From Apoda limacodes (taxonomy: Eukaryota > Arthropoda > Insecta > Lepidoptera > Limacodidae): a DNA stretch of 64,000 bases. The notes under the pieces are model-generated. The model did not search any database. It had not been told where the DNA came from and worked only from the letters and a program-made list of their open reading frames with translations. The translations under genes and the position numbers were made by a program. Shown one piece after another: positions 38,301 to 52,500 of the stretch (its first letter is position 1; each line of letters opens with the position of its first letter). Where the stretch lies: assembly GCA_946406115.1 (NCBI GenBank), contig OX291544.1, positions 8,370,001-8,434,000 of the forward strand, read 5' to 3'.

Positions 38301-41300
38301 ACGTGACACGTAATTTTAATATATATAGACTAGCGGTCCCGGCGAACGCTGTTCAGATGCCGTCCTTCTGTAACCCGGCGAAAGTTGGTTTTTACCTAAA
38401 GTGCCCGAGTCCGGCTCGCACTTAACAGATCGCTGTAAAACCTATCCTGTCTTTTGAGTTGGATCAAATAACAGATAGTTGCGAAGTTTGATCTAAAACG
38501 GTTTAGTAGTTTAAGAGTCCATCGCGGACAACCAACGTGACACATAATTTTTATATATATAGAAAGATAAGAATAATGAAACGTAGATGTTACGAACATT
38601 GTTTAATGTGCCGCAACAGTTGATATTCGTAGTATCTCTGACCACACCTTCGGAAATAACGATAGTGCTGATATTAGTTTATTTATATCCTTTTAAATAA
38701 AATTATAATATCTGACTATGTATTTTATATTAGCTTAAAACGATTTTTTACAAAAAAGGTCAATCAGCCTGTCAATTTGTATGAATAACTAAATGTTACT
38801 AAGTTAATTTTAATAAGCGTAACTTTAAAGTTAAATTAACTTTTAATTATTTCATGTTCGACTTAAGAATATAGGTAAAATATATTGCTACAGTCTAATT
38901 ATTAATACAGTGGGTATGTCGTCGCGTTTGATGTTAAAGTAAAATTAAAATCTGTCAAAGTCTAAAGTCCAAACATTCATGGTGGCGCGACCAAACATAT
39001 GACTTTATGGACAGCTCTTGACTAGCCATATGTAAAGGTATAGGCTCCGTCATGCCACCATTGCTCTGTCTAGACGCCTTCGATGGCCGACTGCGTAAAT
39101 GTTAGACTGCGATATTTCTGAGTAAGTTGGATTTTCCAACTGCAGATATTATACTAAATAGAAACATGTCAAAGTTATCCAAAGTATTTTATTAATGTTA
39201 AAATTTTCAGGAGTATGATTTTGTGTTCAGCGTGGATATAAAAGACGGCGCTCCGCCAATAAAGTTGCCGTTCAACAAGAATGAGGATCCGTGGGTGGCG
39301 GCGCAGGCTTTCATACATAAGTCAGTCAAAATTGATGCTGTACTAGGATTATCAATACAGTAGATACTAATTGATAGATCAAAAAGTAGAATAACAAACT
39401 TTAGAGAGACTTTGCCTCCCTGTGTGTTTTCTTCGGCTTGTACAATGGGATGTGTTCTGAGGAATTGTTCGAAAAGATCCTTACGGCTTCTTTCTACCAT
39501 CGCACTGCTCGCCATCGGCAGGGAAGACATTCTCACACTTTAGAATTAAAATGGTCGCGTAAGTGCGGTTTCAGAGAAACTTCCTTCCGCGAACGCTTGG
39601 GTTGTGAAATGAGCTCACTGTCAAGGTTTTCTCTAAGGACTACAGTATGGGGTTCTTAAGAAAGAAGTCATTAGATTTTTGAACGGTCTGCAACGCGCGA
39701 GTGATGCCCCTGGTGATGCAAACGTCCATAGGCTACGGTAACTGCTTACCATCAGGCGGACCGTAAGCTTGTTTGCCACCTCAGTTATATAAAAAAAAAA
39801 AAAAAAAAAAAACCTATATTGTAATCTGATCTATGAGCTACTAAATAGAGAAAGAAATCATAATTCGCTCCATAGACTCATAGTTAGTAGGGAGGTGTAT
39901 TGAAACTATAGGTAATTTTACTATAGATGTTTCAAACACATTTGTTTATACATTTGACTATGATTTTTCCTAAAGGCGTTTGTATAAATATAAATCGATA
40001 TCGATCGGTGCCGCAATGGAAACATTTTTCTGTAATCAAAAACATTTTCTAAATATTTTTGCGAAATTTCCATTGTACTTATTTATGGATGATAAATAGC
40101 AAATCATCAATTGTTTTTATGAAGATTTGTGAGCCCGACTGCCATCTACAGTCACTTATTTAATAATTTAAGAAATAGTACATTACTTCAAAGACCGGAA
40201 AGTAAGCAATCGCTGGTTAAGTAGTTATAAGGCCGAACCGCAAGGTTGCGACCTTATATAAAACAAAATACGAATCCAGCATAGCATAGGCTATTCCGAC
40301 CGAGGACTGCGTACTATTTTACTCAAATAAAGCGAGTAGAAATTAAAACAGTGTTTATCATTTGGATAAAAATAAAATTTACATTCATGTATAAAAGATA
40401 CATGTACGTACATATTATTTTGACATCGGTAGCAGTAAATTGTTCATTGCCAACTGAGTTTTTTAAGGTTCCGTACCCAAAGGGTAAAAAACGGGACCCT
40501 ATGACTAAGACTTCGCTGCCCGTCTGTCTGTCACCAGGCTGTATCTCATGAACCGTGATAGTTAGACAGTTGAAATTTTCACAGATGTATTTCTGTTGCC
40601 GCTATAACAACAAATACTAAAAAACAGAATAAAAATAAATATTTAAGGGGGCTCCCATACAACAAACGTGATTTTTTTTGCTTGATTTTGCTTGAAATTG
40701 ATAACGGCAACAGGTAGATGCTTGAAATATTCACAGAATATTAAGTTATATATTCTCTTTAATAATAAATAATTAAATTAAAATAAAACAAATATTTAAG
40801 GGGGTTACCCATACAACTAACGTGGTTTCTTTGCCATTTTTATAGATAATGATACGGAACCTCGCACTTGGCCGGTTTTTATGTCAGGCGGAGTACAGTC
40901 AATGTTCATATTTTCTTTTTTTTTTCATTACAAAATCTTATTATTTATATTAATAAACTTATATCAAAACTATGTGACTGCTTGCTCGCGTTTTCCTATA
41001 ACTCTAGATTAGTAGATTGTTGAATTAAATATAAAATACTGACTTGAAACGAAACTACTAGCTTCCTGATGTCCGGGAAGTACTTTTTTTATTTTTATTT
41101 TCGAACCTAGTCTGAATATTTCCTAGCATTTTAGAGTAAATAATCCTTTTTGTGACACAAAATCAAGATTTGGACTTACATTTCAGACACGAGCTACCTC
41201 AGGTGTATTTGGAACAAGTTGCCAACTTCATCATAAGCAATGCCAAGCTGGACACGCTGCCGACGGCAAACAATGGGTATGTTTGAATTAGCACAATAAA

Positions 41301-44300
41301 ATACATACATATATACAAAATGATAGTATGTAGCACATCTCAATCGGATATAAAGCCTAAATAATCATATTAAAATAACTAAAATAATTATGTTTCTTTT
41401 GCACCTAAAATTTGTTCATAAAAATATAGCAGAATGTCTTCATATTTTTATCATAAAAACAATGTGTGACTCATATAGTCGTTGTTATCATATAGAGCAG
41501 CAAAGCTGCAGAAAATAGTTATTTGCCTATAATTTAGACCTTATACTGGTCAAAACTACCAGAAGGCTTTTTTAATTAATTTATTTAACTCTTACTGCAC
41601 AATATTATTATGATACGTATAATGGTAAATTAAAGTCAATAATAATTAATGTCCTAAGACGAACTTATCGCATACTCTGAAGCTCAATGAAGTATACCAC
41701 TTATGGACCGTACATAAAGATTTTTAGTAAGTTTGTGTCAGAAACAGTTGCGGATATTGGCTTACCACTTGTCATGCAGGACTAGAGTGGTTGGTGAATA
41801 TAGGCCTATCTGATACTGAGCGGTTATTACAATCTATAGACAGTTGTAACTCCAGAGGTATATTTATCTGTTGTAGTTTAGATGTATTCGACAAAAAATT
41901 GTATTTTTCAGTTTTGCAGACCCCTTCACTGGTGAGTGCCGATACGTCCCCGGGAGCGGGACCAACGCTCCCCTGCCTCCCCCATCAGCTGCGGATCCCT
42001 TCACAGGCGGAGGGGCTTACACCACCACGAGCTCTTCTACCAACCACCTTACCGATAAACCTCTAATACCGCATGACGCTTATATAAAGTAAGATATTTT
42101 TTTTATTCTTATATAAAACCTTAATCAAAGTATCTAGATGTGTATAAACTAGATCAACAATGGCCAAATGGTTAATTGTTGCGGTGAGGCAGTGCGTTTG
42201 AGGAGCGGGTGTCGTCCACCAAACAGCACGTCACCTCGCGGCGGCGGCGGTGGCGGTTGTGCGCGTTTTATTCGTAAAATGTCAAAGGCACGATGTGCAG
42301 TGCCTATATGTGTTCAAACAAAAAAAACCCAACACAACAGTAACCATTTTTTTCCCTTTTTTCCTAGGGATCGTAATAGTTTATTTTTATAGTTTAATTG
42401 AATAATTATCGCACTACATTATACTTATAATAAAAAAAAAATAAATAACAGGTGCTACAGTTATAATATTCACCTTTTTGATAGATAGTTACTAAGTATA
42501 AGTTACGTACTACATATTTTCTGAGATTTACCCGATCCATCTTATTTTCGTTTTTCCTATTATTATTAGTAGGTAGTACATAATACGTACATTTGTCAAA
42601 GTAGTAATAGACACCCAGGTATATTCTTAAAATACCTATTTTGCAGAGTGTACAGGCCTCTTTCTAACTACCTACCTATCCTGTTTTTTGCGTTAAAATT
42701 CTGTAATCGGGACTTGTATTGATGGTAATCTAATTACTGGCGCGCCACCATGCGTGCTGTACGTACTTTGCCTTCATGAATCTGATGCTAGGATTGATAA
42801 GAGGAAATAATAGATATGATACCCGTCATAATCAGTCATAATTACCTGTGTAACGTGTTACAACTATGTTGAACAAACAAGGACAAAATGACTAGTTTTA
42901 AAGATACACATTTAAGAAACTATAATTTCATAGAAAGATTAAAAAAATTATAGACAACTAACGGCAAATCATGTATATCAAAAATAAATGGTGAATATTA
43001 TTTAGGGGTTTTAACTAGTATCAGTATATCCGCTGAACTCTGCCGATTGTCATCCGATGTGGAAATAGAATTGATAGATTTTGCACCATCACACTACGCC
43101 ATGATTGAAACAGAACTAGTCATCAATTTTTATGGACCAAGTAAAGTTTGATACACATTTATTTTAATTTCAGATTCGATCAAGCTAATTTGAAGGCTAT
43201 ACACGATAAGCTGAGGGAGTTCAACAGTAAAGTGGGCGACGGACTAAATCCAATGACCGATGAACAATTAGAAAATGTAGTTAAATTAGGCGACATAGTA
43301 AGTACCGAGTCTACACTAACTAATTTAGTATACAAATTACATACAAATTAATTTGAAGTGTCAGCGGACAAATTTACAGCTGTAGTCAAATGAGATAATA
43401 GATATATGCTATTTATAAGACACTAAAGTTTATACATCCTATTTATTATTTATGTCTATTTACAAAACACGCATAAACTTAGCGCGCTAAGCTTACACAA
43501 CTTTTTGTTTCCTTCTGTCCTTTTGATAGATTTCGAAACTTAAATTGAATTTTGGTGAAAGTTTCAGTAATTACGTTAAGTATTTCTATTTACAGTATAT
43601 TCCTCGTCTGGATATATTTAAGGACTTTGAAGATAATGATGACATACATTTGAATAAAAAAATTGTGGACGAAGTCGCGGGCAGTCACTTGTTCTTAATC
43701 AAACTGTTAACTGGTTTTTTTGCGCTTGGAATAGCGTTTTAAGTTTGATTGTGGCCCTTCATTAATCGCAGATAATTGGTACCTTATTTCTATATAACAT
43801 ACATAAATAACTATATACATTTAACAAAAAAAATGTCAAATGAAAGTGAGAAGTCTCAGCTGGTACTTTCTCCAACGAGAATACCAGATATAGAGGAACA
43901 TACGAGCTCCTTACTGGACCTTCTGCTGACTACTTGTCCGGACGGGTACTCCGTCTCAGTGGATGCGCCTCTTGGCTCCTCGGACCACTGTCTCGTTCGG
44001 ACTCAAGTGTCATGCACACAACCTGATCCTTCTGGGCCAACTAATTGGCGTCGTGTGTGGCACTATAAGTCGGCAGACTGGGATGGACTGCGAGAATTTT
44101 ACGCATCGTACCCGTGGAGGCAGATCTGCTTTAACTCAGAAGATCCTGACGTCTGCGCAGCCGCAGTCACTCAGACAATCCTTGCTGGTATGGAATGCTA
44201 TATTCCTAACCCGCGAGTAGCTGCCGGCGTCAAAAAACGACCGTGGTTTAATAGGTCTTGCAGAAAAGCTAAAATTCTTAAGCAAAATGCATATGAGGCT

Positions 44301-46478
44301 TGGACCACGGCTCGTTTTAATAAGGATCCGAATATTTCTGAGTTAAAACGCAAATTAAATGCTGCCTCGAGGTTCAGTAAGAAAGCAACTGCCAGAGCAA
44401 AATTCCAATTCATCGGCAAAATAGGTGGGCGACTTGCGAGCTATCCTTCTGGGAGTCGTGCTTTCTGGTCGCTTGCCAAAGCTGCCGAAGGGAACTTCTG
44501 CCAGTCGTCGTTACCACCACTGCGAAAGACCGATGGTGACTTGGCCCATAGTGCTAAAGAGAAAGCCGATCTACTGGGCAGTCTCTTTGCCTCGAACTCG
44601 AATATGAACGATGAAGGCGCTGTACCACCTACTATACCGTGGTGCGGTAAGACCATGCCGGAAATCTCCATAACGCAGCGGGAGGTCAGGCGGGCGTTGC
44701 TTTCTCTAGACGTTCATAAGTCGAGTGGGCCAGACGGTATACCAGCAGTGGTGCTTAAGCAGTGTGCTCCTGAGTTATGTCCTGTACTCACGCGCCTCTT
44801 CGCGCTTTCCTACCACACTAGGCAATTTCCGACTCCATGGAAGACTGCGAATGTGCACCCGGTGCCCAAAAAGGGCGATAGATCAGATCCATCGAATTAC
44901 AGGCCTATCGCTATTACCTCTCTCCTCTCTAAGGTGATGGAGCGTGTGATCAACACACAGCTTCTAAGATACCTAGAAGTACACGATCTGGTCAGTGACC
45001 GTCAATATGGCTTTCGCCACGGTCGCTCGACTGGTGACCTTCTAGTGTATCTCACACACCGATGGGCACTAGCCATTGAGAGTCAGGGGGAGGCATTGGC
45101 ATGTAGCCTGGACATAGCGAAGGCGTTCGATCGGGTCTGGCACCGCGGTCTTCTATCGAAGTTGCCATCTTACGGAGTGCCCGAGGGTTTGTGCAAATGG
45201 GTGGCTAGCTTTTTGTCCGGCAGACGCATACGAACCGTAGTTGACGGTAGTTGCTCTGATAGCATGGACATTAATGCTGGTGTCCCGCAAGGCTCTGTGC
45301 TGTCTCCTACGCTGTTTCTACTGCATATCAATGACATGTTGGACATCAACAACATACATTGCTATGCAGATGACAGTACTGGAGACGCTTTTTACACGGG
45401 TCGTGCAAACATCCCTCGTTCCGTTGTGGAGGAATACCGCGGAGAACTTGTGTCTCAAATCGAGACCACACTGTCCCAGGTCTCTGACTGGGGACGGGTA
45501 AACTTGGTCCGATTCAACCCTACAAAGACACAAGTGTGCGCGTTCACCGCTAAGAAAACTCCATTCACTGTGGTCCCACAATTCCAGAACACTCCCCTCT
45601 CCATCTCCAAGAGCATTGGGATCCTTGGTGTCGACATCTCCAGCGACGTTCAGTTCCGAGATCATTTACAAGATAAGGTGAAGCTGGCGTCCAAAAAACT
45701 TGGTGTACTCAACAGAGCGAAGCAGTACTTCACGTCGGGGCAAAGGTTGTTACTCTACAAGTCGCAAGTTCGGCCCCATATGGAGTACTGCTGCCATCTC
45801 TGGGCAGGTGCACCCGGATACCAGCTTGGCCCTTTTGACTCGGTTCAACGACGGGCTGTGAGAATTGTCGACGATTCCAAACTCACTTGCGGTATCGAGC
45901 CCTTAACTTCACGTCGGGGCAAAGGTTGTTACTCTACAAGTCGCAAGTTCGGCCCCATATGGAGTACTGCTGCCATCTCTGGGCAGGTGCACCCGGATAC
46001 CAGCTTGGCCCTTTTGACTCGGTTCAACGACGGGCTGTGAGAATTGTCGACGATTCCAAACTCACTTGCGGTATCGAGCCCTTAAGTCTGAGGAGAGACT
46101 TTGCCTCACTGTGTGTGTTCTACCGCTTGTACAATGGGTTGTGTTCTGAGGAATTGTTCGAAATGATGCCCACGGCTACTTTCTACCATCGCACCGCTCG
46201 CCATCGGCAGGGAATTCATTCTCACACTTTAGAACCTAAATGGTCGCGTACAGTGCGGTTTCAGAGAAACTTCCTCCCGCGAACGCTTAAGTTGTGGAAT
46301 GAGCTCCCTGCCAAGGTTTTCTGCAAGGACTACAGTATGGAGTTCTTCAAGAAAGAAGTTATTAGATTTCTGAAGGGTCGGCAACGCGCAAGTGATACCC
46401 CTGGTGTTGCAAGCGTCCATAGGCTACGGTGACCGCTTACCATCAGGCGGGCCGTAAGCTTGTTTGCCACCCTAGTGG

Positions 46479-46529
<51 letters not shown>

Positions 46530-49500
46530 AGTCTCGATAAATAAATTTATAAATAGTTTTAAACAAAATCATCTAAAAATTATCATTATAAAAAATGTTC
46601 ACTGCCTGTGATTCTTTGATTTGCTGATTGCAATTTTTGTTGTTACAGAATGGTGCCTACAATCCAGAAACAATTACACATTTGAAAAAAATGTTAGAAT
46701 GGCCAAGAGGTATGTATATATATATATATCCATCCTTTTTTTTCTTACTTGTGTTATTATGTCAACAAAATTGTAACCTCAAAATTTAGAAATCTACGAT
46801 TTAAGTTAAAACAAGAAAGGATAATAGGTTAGTATAGCTATTTCTCTCGATTCTTATCTAATTGTGGACTTCGCCTTATGTTTTAAGTCAAAATCATTGT
46901 TGCATTGTTATTTAGGTTAGACTTTATTTATTATGTATTTTATGCGTTAAAGAAAATTTAAAAATAACTTGTTTGGATTAATACACACACAACTACAATA
47001 TATACAAAAAAAATTCGAAGAACGATTTAAATTTCCCTCTTTTATTTATTTCCAGAGATACTTTTCCCGGTGCTGGACATAACGAGATTAGCAGTTAGGA
47101 ATAAAGAAATAAATGGTCAAATGTTCGATACAACTTTTGGGCCAACGTTTGTCAAATTCTTACTATCTTTATTGACTTCCGGTAAGCATTCAAAATATAT
47201 AGAATTTCTTAGATACAAAATAGTACATTACCTATTTCAGTTAATGGAACTACACTGGCGGCCAAAGAAATTGGGCCACTCTCTATTCTCGAGTTCAAAT
47301 GCAATTTCCTTCGAATGTATAAACTTAATTCTAAATAAAGTGGTACTGTCGGATTTGGTTATTTCTTAGGCTTTATTTTAAGGATAAAATGCATAAATGT
47401 AAGACAATATTTTACTCCGCTGTAAGGGTAGACTTAAATTATAAAAGTTTTGTAATTTAATTCCAATAAACATAGCTTTTGGTTTGAGACGTAAGTAAGT
47501 AGGTAAGTGAGACGTAAGTTTTCCATGATATGGTTTAAGACGGAAGAAGTTGCCTTTTTAATCGGAAATAGCAAAGTGTATTTTGAGAAATGACACATCA
47601 CTACCAACATATATCGATTAAGTTTCCGAGATAATGGTAATTGTCTCCGACCCTTGTGGACTGTATTATATTAAAACCACAAATCAGATATCGAGAAATT
47701 TATTACAATTTTGTACAATTCATCTTGTCACATTTAAATCAGTAAGATTATTGACAGATCTCCCAACGTCAAAGATAAGTAAAAAGCATGTGGCCAGTAT
47801 CCGCCACATTTCCCCCCCCCCTCCTTGCAGTATCAGGTGTAAGAAGTATCTTCTAATTAGATTTGACCGTGTTAAGTTTTACAAGTTTTCGAGTGGGACG
47901 TCGAAAAACTCCTTGTGTTTTTACAACAACAACTCGGACTACGCCGTCATGACCAGGATATGTTGCCGTTATTATGCCACGAGGCCAAGTCGCTCGTGGA
48001 AGATTGCCATCTACTATGAAGACAAGATCACCGATATTTAAATTTTGTACTGGATCATTAGGTTTTCTGCGTGGTAACAGAGTTGGTAAATATTCTTTTA
48101 GCCACCTTCGCCAAAAAATCTCTGCTAAACAGGTAGCTCTCTTCCACATTACCCTAGCATCTAAATCTCCAGTGTCGACATTAGCAAGAGTAGCTGGTGA
48201 TGAAGTTCCTATAAGAAAGTGGTTGGGTGTTAATGATTCTTCCTCAATGCAACTTACTGATACAAATGTTAGAGGACGAGAGTTAACAATACTTTCCACT
48301 TCAATGAGCAAAGTTCGCAACACTTTTTCTCGAGGCGCCTTTTCTGTTATTGTGACTATAAGGGCACTTTTTACTATCTTTATTAAACGCTCCCAAGCAC
48401 CACCCATATAAGGTGCAGATGGTGGAATAAAAGTCCATTTAAAATTTTGATTGGTAGCAAAGTTTTATAATTGCTTGGCTGCCGAAACAAAAGCCTTCCC
48501 ATTGTCGGACATTATTTCTGACGGTCATCCTCTTCTGGAAAAAAATCTTCTCAGCGCCATAATTGTCGAATCAGCTGTCATACTAACGGTTTCAAGGTGG
48601 ATGGCGCGAGTTGTCAGACATGTCATTAAGGCGACTCAACGTTTCTCCCGCCTTCTACCAATAGTCACCTCTAGTGGCCCAAAGTGGTCAATACCAGTAA
48701 ATGTAAAAGGCCGCATATTGTATCCCATACGCTGCAGTGGTAGATCTCCTGTAGGAGGAATAACCGGCTTCTTCCTGCGAAGCTTACAGAACTGGCATTG
48801 CCTTGCTACACTGCGCACTGTGTTGCGTAACGGCATGATCCAGTACCTCTGGCGTAGTTCATTAATTACTGTTTCATTGTTACTGTGTGCCATCTTCTGG
48901 TGGTAATGATGTACTAACTATCGGGTAGCTGGATTGTGGCCATCTAATATGATTGGGAATTTAAAATCGTTACTAATAAATTTTACCAGTCAAATACGAC
49001 TTTAATTCTCATTAGCCCATCCTGGTCCAAATACGAAAATTTAAATCTTTTAAACGGCTTTGGCGTGGTATGTGGTGCGAGGACTGAAGGCACTTCCATT
49101 CTTCAGAAAAAGAAAGTAACTGGCGTTTATGTAGCACGATGGTTTCAGCATACATTAAATCTTCAGTAGTTAAGGGAGGGGGCCCTACGTCCCTACTTTC
49201 CCTATCATTACACAAAATATGTTTTGCATTCCTTCTACTAGGGAGACCAGAATCCGGAACAAATGTGTTATTTTTAATATTTTTAGTTTTAGCTTTCCAG
49301 ATACTACTATATTGACGGATCAATGCCGTGGAGCGTATTAGTGTGAGCCATTTCGATACTCGAAGTGGGTCTGCTGCAATAATATTTTCACTAACATCTG
49401 TTTTACAAAAGTAATATTGATCCTTTTCTTTGACAAACTCTTTGGTGTATTTTCGTATTTCTCCGTCGTCGTTTGTCAAAGAAGTCAAGGGTGTTGGTTC

Positions 49501-52500
49501 CTGAGGCCAGTCATTAAAAGGTAAGAGTAAAAATGATGGGCCTCTAACCCACCTATGATTAGTAGATACTGTCACCGATCCACATCTTGTCGCGTCATCA
49601 GCAACATTCAAGCCACTCGGTAACCATCGCCAGTCTTTTAAATTCATCATCTCACCAATTTCCGTGACTCTATGAGCTACGAATGGCTTGAAGGTTTTGG
49701 CATCGTTTTTGATCCAACTGAGTACGGCTCTAGAGTCTGTCCAATAAAAGATACGGGTCGGTTGTTTTCGGTGTTCTTTACAAATATAATTTGATAACCT
49801 AGCTGCGATCAAGGCGGCTTGCAACTCTAATAGTTGTGACTTTTAGTGGTGCAACTCGAGAATTACTCCCAATTAGTGTTATCTTCACGTTGCCGTTGGA
49901 GTCCAGGAAGCGCCAATATGCGACTGCTGCGTAAGCTTGCTCACTTGCATCGGCAAATACGTGAAGTTCACACTCAGAAATTCTAGTGTGGGGTAGGTAC
50001 CAACGAGGGAATTTCAACTCTGTGATTAAAGCCAAGTCCTTCAACCACTGTTCCCAATTAAGATGATCTTTATCGTATGTTAAACTGTCCCATTCAACTT
50101 CACTCCGCCAAATGTCCTGAAATATTATACGGCCCCTGATAACAAATATACCTAGTAAACCTAGGGGATCGTATACGCGCATTAGGCATTTCAAAACATT
50201 TCGCTTAGTGAATTTCAGTGTCAGTTCTGTGGGAATATGAAATCCAAATGTCAACGTATCTCATTAGGATTCCATACTAATCCTAAAATTCGCACATCTA
50301 TTTGAGCACTAGGAGTACATACTATATCTTTACTTGACAAATATTGAAGCCAAAGGTGTTCTGGGACACGAGAAACAGCAACGGGATCATTGCTTGCCCA
50401 GTCCCGCATCTCAAACCCGCCTTTAGCCTGAATTTCAACTATGCCTGATGCTAATTTAGCTGCTTGTTGAGGATCGTCTACACTAACAATGTAATTGTCC
50501 ATATAGTGGTCTTGTACTATGGCCTCGACAACTTCTAGATAAGCAAATTTATACACTTTGGCATTTTTATTTATTATGAAGATAGTGGTGCCGTACAAGG
50601 CGACGACGCTGCACCAAATATCAACGAAGTCATTCTATACTCAACTATTTCTGATCCCGGACCTTCTTTAAACCAAAGAAATCGTAAAGCGTCCTTATCT
50701 TCGTCAATAATTTTTATTTGCATAAAAAACTCCCTTATTTTTAAGTTTTTTGAGGTTTTTCGGCATTACACAAATTAAAAAATTTGGATTAAAAAATATG
50801 TTTTTTTTTTAATATTTCGTTCTATGGTCAATCAGATGATTGTCTCACACTATACAATTTAAAGTCGAGGATTGATTGTAGCCCGGATTCTTTGAACGCC
50901 AGTTTAGTTAGAATACTATAATAGTAATAATATTATTTAAAGGCCACAAACTAGGTGGACTGATGACAACGCTGTGGGAAGTCGTTGGATTGAAATCTAG
51001 ACAGATCCGTTCCTTTAGAAATCTACGAAAGTGGCTTATGCTAATGCTGCTTATGGACGACTCACGACTGATATGACGAAGAGCACTTATTATTTTAATT
51101 TTTTACAGATAATTTGCCAGCCAACCAAATGTTAGCGATGCGAGTTTTAGTAAATGCTTTCTGTGACCTTCCGGGTGAAATGATGGTGCTTGCAGCACGA
51201 GAGAGCGTCATTCACTGTATTATTTGTCTCAATCAACTCAATAACAACACACAGGTAAGAAAGAGATGTAATTTAAATTCATCTACGTCCTATGCTGATG
51301 ATTATGCATTGCGAGGTTATGTGTATGTGACATTTGGTTTAAATATAAAGTCACCCTTAACCTTGATGATCGTCTCGCACTTGGCCTGGTTTATTTTGAC
51401 CTTACGCAGTTACGTCACAAAGCTGTGTACCAACGGACAGACAACTACAGTTGTAATATTCTGTTACAGATCGCTGCGACATCTTTGCTGCTAAATTTAT
51501 CAGTAGCTTTGGCACAACAAACAGACAACTTAGAACTGGCTCACTGCTTGGTGCATCTTCTCAACAGGGTTACGGACAACGAAGCTTACTTTAGGTAAGT
51601 GTATGTGTACTAATAAAGATGTAAAGAGCTTCTGTAGGTTTAACTGGTACTTGTTTTTAGCAGGAAAGGTTAGTAAGTTTCCTGCCCAGGTATGTAATGG
51701 TATTTAATTTTAGCACGTTCTTGGTTAAAATCGAGATGTTTTTACGGAGAAATATGGTAATTCCAAGAACGCGCCAATACAAATATAGCCGCGGTTTGTT
51801 AAATATTAGTATTTATATATTATTTAGTATAGATTTTATTGCTAACATCGCTATAGCAAGTTATGGAAACACCAAACTACTAAGTTGACGATAGATCCTC
51901 TTATAATTTCGAATTTTTTTTTATTTGTAATCTGTAAATTTTTATCGGGGGCTTTTATGAAGTCAGTTTTTAAATAACATCACTGAAAAAAAATTAATGA
52001 TGAATTGAAAGGTTGCGGAAAATTGCTTCTAAAAACTGTTTTCTTACTCTTGTACTAGAAAAAATAAAACTTTTTCTTTATAAATAAGCAGCAGTATTAG
52101 ATTATAAGATCATTATTTAGAGTAACAAATCAATGTTAATTAGATTTTTTTTCCTATAAATAAATTTAATTTCCATTTACTTCCAATATTTAAAAGTATT
52201 TTGCAATAGCCGCTATGTTATTTAGCTAAATACATCTACACTAATATTATAAAGAGAAAAATTTGTTATTTTGTATGTTTATAACGAATAATCACAAAAA
52301 CTTCTAAGCCGATTTCAAAAATTCTTACACCATTAGAATGCTACATTATCCCTTAGTAATATAGGCTATATTTATTACTAGGAAAAATTAGGGATCCCTA
52401 CTAAATCTACAATAATGTAACCCAAAGTGATAGAACATAAAAATGTTCTACAATATTAAAGAACATATCAATATCTTTAAAAAACTTCGCGATACCATAT

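Noticed and set aside
47974..48906. Plus-strand frames of 145 and 151 codons
   Set aside because: They are complements of the BEL/Pao integrase, which reads with its motifs on the minus strand.
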